A stretch of DNA of 64,000 nt, taken from the NCBI RefSeq assembly GCF_030063285.1, contig NZ_JASISU010000002.1, forward strand, positions 496,001-560,000. The letters are read 5' to 3'. Position 1 is the stretch's first letter. Each line of letters opens with the position of its first letter. This document shows, piece after piece, positions 63,746-64,000 of this stretch. The notes beneath the pieces are model-generated. The model was given only the letters and a program-made list of their open reading frames with translations. It ran no database searches and was not told the DNA's origin. The stretch is from Pseudarthrobacter sp. PS3-L1. Lineage in GTDB: Bacteria > Actinomycetota > Actinomycetes > Actinomycetales > Micrococcaceae. The position numbers and the translations under genes were made by a program.

Positions 63746-64000
63746 ATGAATTTCGTCGATCCGTCCCGAGAAGTCTTGGCCGAAACGCTCCTTGCAGCCG
63801 GCCCCGATTCCCCCACGCTCTGTGAAGGCTGGCAGACCAGGGATCTGGCTGCGCACCTTTTCCTCCGTGAGCGCAAACCCGTTGTTGGACTGGGACTTAT
63901 CTTCAAGAGCATGGCCAAGGCAACGGAAAAGGCGACCGACAAACTCGCCACGAAGCTGGAAAGTCCCACTGAATATACGAAGCTGATCACAACGTTTCGC
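63746..64000 (+). CDS. TIGR03085-type DinB/maleylpyruvate isomerase-like protein (3' end outside window)
   Basis: The 85 visible residues (MNFVDPSREVLAETLLAAGP, then PTLCEGWQTRDLAAHLFLRE) match the N-terminal metal-binding helix bundle of the mycothiol-dependent maleylpyruvate isomerase/DinB superfamily, subgroup TIGR03085. The W-x-x-x-DLAAH-L block carries a metal-ligand His. It diverges from hisI. TAATTT stands 8 nt before the ATG, compatible with a leaderless start. Confidence 0.82.
   Translation, partial: MNFVDPSREVLAETLLAAGPDSPTLCEGWQTRDLAAHLFLRERKPVVGLGLIFKSMAKATEKATDKLATKLESPTEYTKLITTFR

Noticed and set aside
1..64000. CRISPR arrays, rRNA genes, tmRNA or RNase P RNA
   Set aside because: No regularly spaced direct repeats and none of the conserved core strings were seen anywhere in the window.

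Overview
The window is a high-GC actinobacterial chromosome segment, most likely from Arthrobacter or a close relative in the Micrococcaceae. The evidence is the gene set and its style: an OleA/OleBC/OleD olefin cluster with fused OleBC, a CoaE-GrpB fusion, a four-S1-domain RpsA, an Eis-type acetyltransferase, a DUF3516 helicase, an ANTAR regulator of PdtaR type, a HGxxPAAW protein inside the trp cluster, and many start codons preceded at 6-7 nt by a TANNNT -10 box (putative leaderless mRNAs). The genus is inferred from family resemblance; no database was searched.

Layout. 1-9.4 kb: PlsC-like acyltransferase (cut by the window edge), HAD phosphatase, uvrA with a candidate SOS box, a heterodimeric ABC exporter operon ending in a GntR regulator, and trans-aconitate methyltransferase. 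9.5-14 kb: DUF3516 helicase, GNAT acetyltransferase, proline iminopeptidase-like hydrolase. 14-25.5 kb: uvrB, coaE, yigZ, a second GNAT protein, DJ-1/PfpI protein, rpsA, Eis-like acetyltransferase, polA. 25.5-33.2 kb: thioesterase, DHFR-like protein, Pit phosphate transporter with a small partner, YciO-type protein, DedA protein, hrpB. 33.5-38.2 kb: the oleA-oleBC-oleD operon for long-chain olefins. 38.2-43.7 kb: mntH with a double operator and a possible coupled mini-ORF, a CtaG-like membrane protein, an SRPBCC protein, and an unrecognised membrane protein/lipoprotein group.

43.8-47.3 kb is the accessory part: a decayed island of about 3.4 kb integrated at the 3' end of a tRNA-Leu(CAA) gene. 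It is bounded by a 28-bp direct repeat. It holds an integrase remnant next to the tRNA, an IS3-family transposase remnant, a fragment that looks like a TIR domain, one intact gene for a stand-alone HsdR-N-like nuclease, and a frameshifted small membrane protein gene. I read it as the wreck of a mobile defence island.

47.5-64 kb returns to core metabolism: the ANTAR response regulator, pyruvate kinase, glutamate synthase gltBD, lgt, then trpA, trpB, trpC, the HGxxPAAW protein, the Trp-associated membrane protein, trpE and hisI, all on the minus strand, and the start of a DinB/maleylpyruvate-isomerase-like gene at the right edge. The trp genes are tightly packed (overlaps of 1-4 bp between several) and are probably co-transcribed from the hisI promoter.
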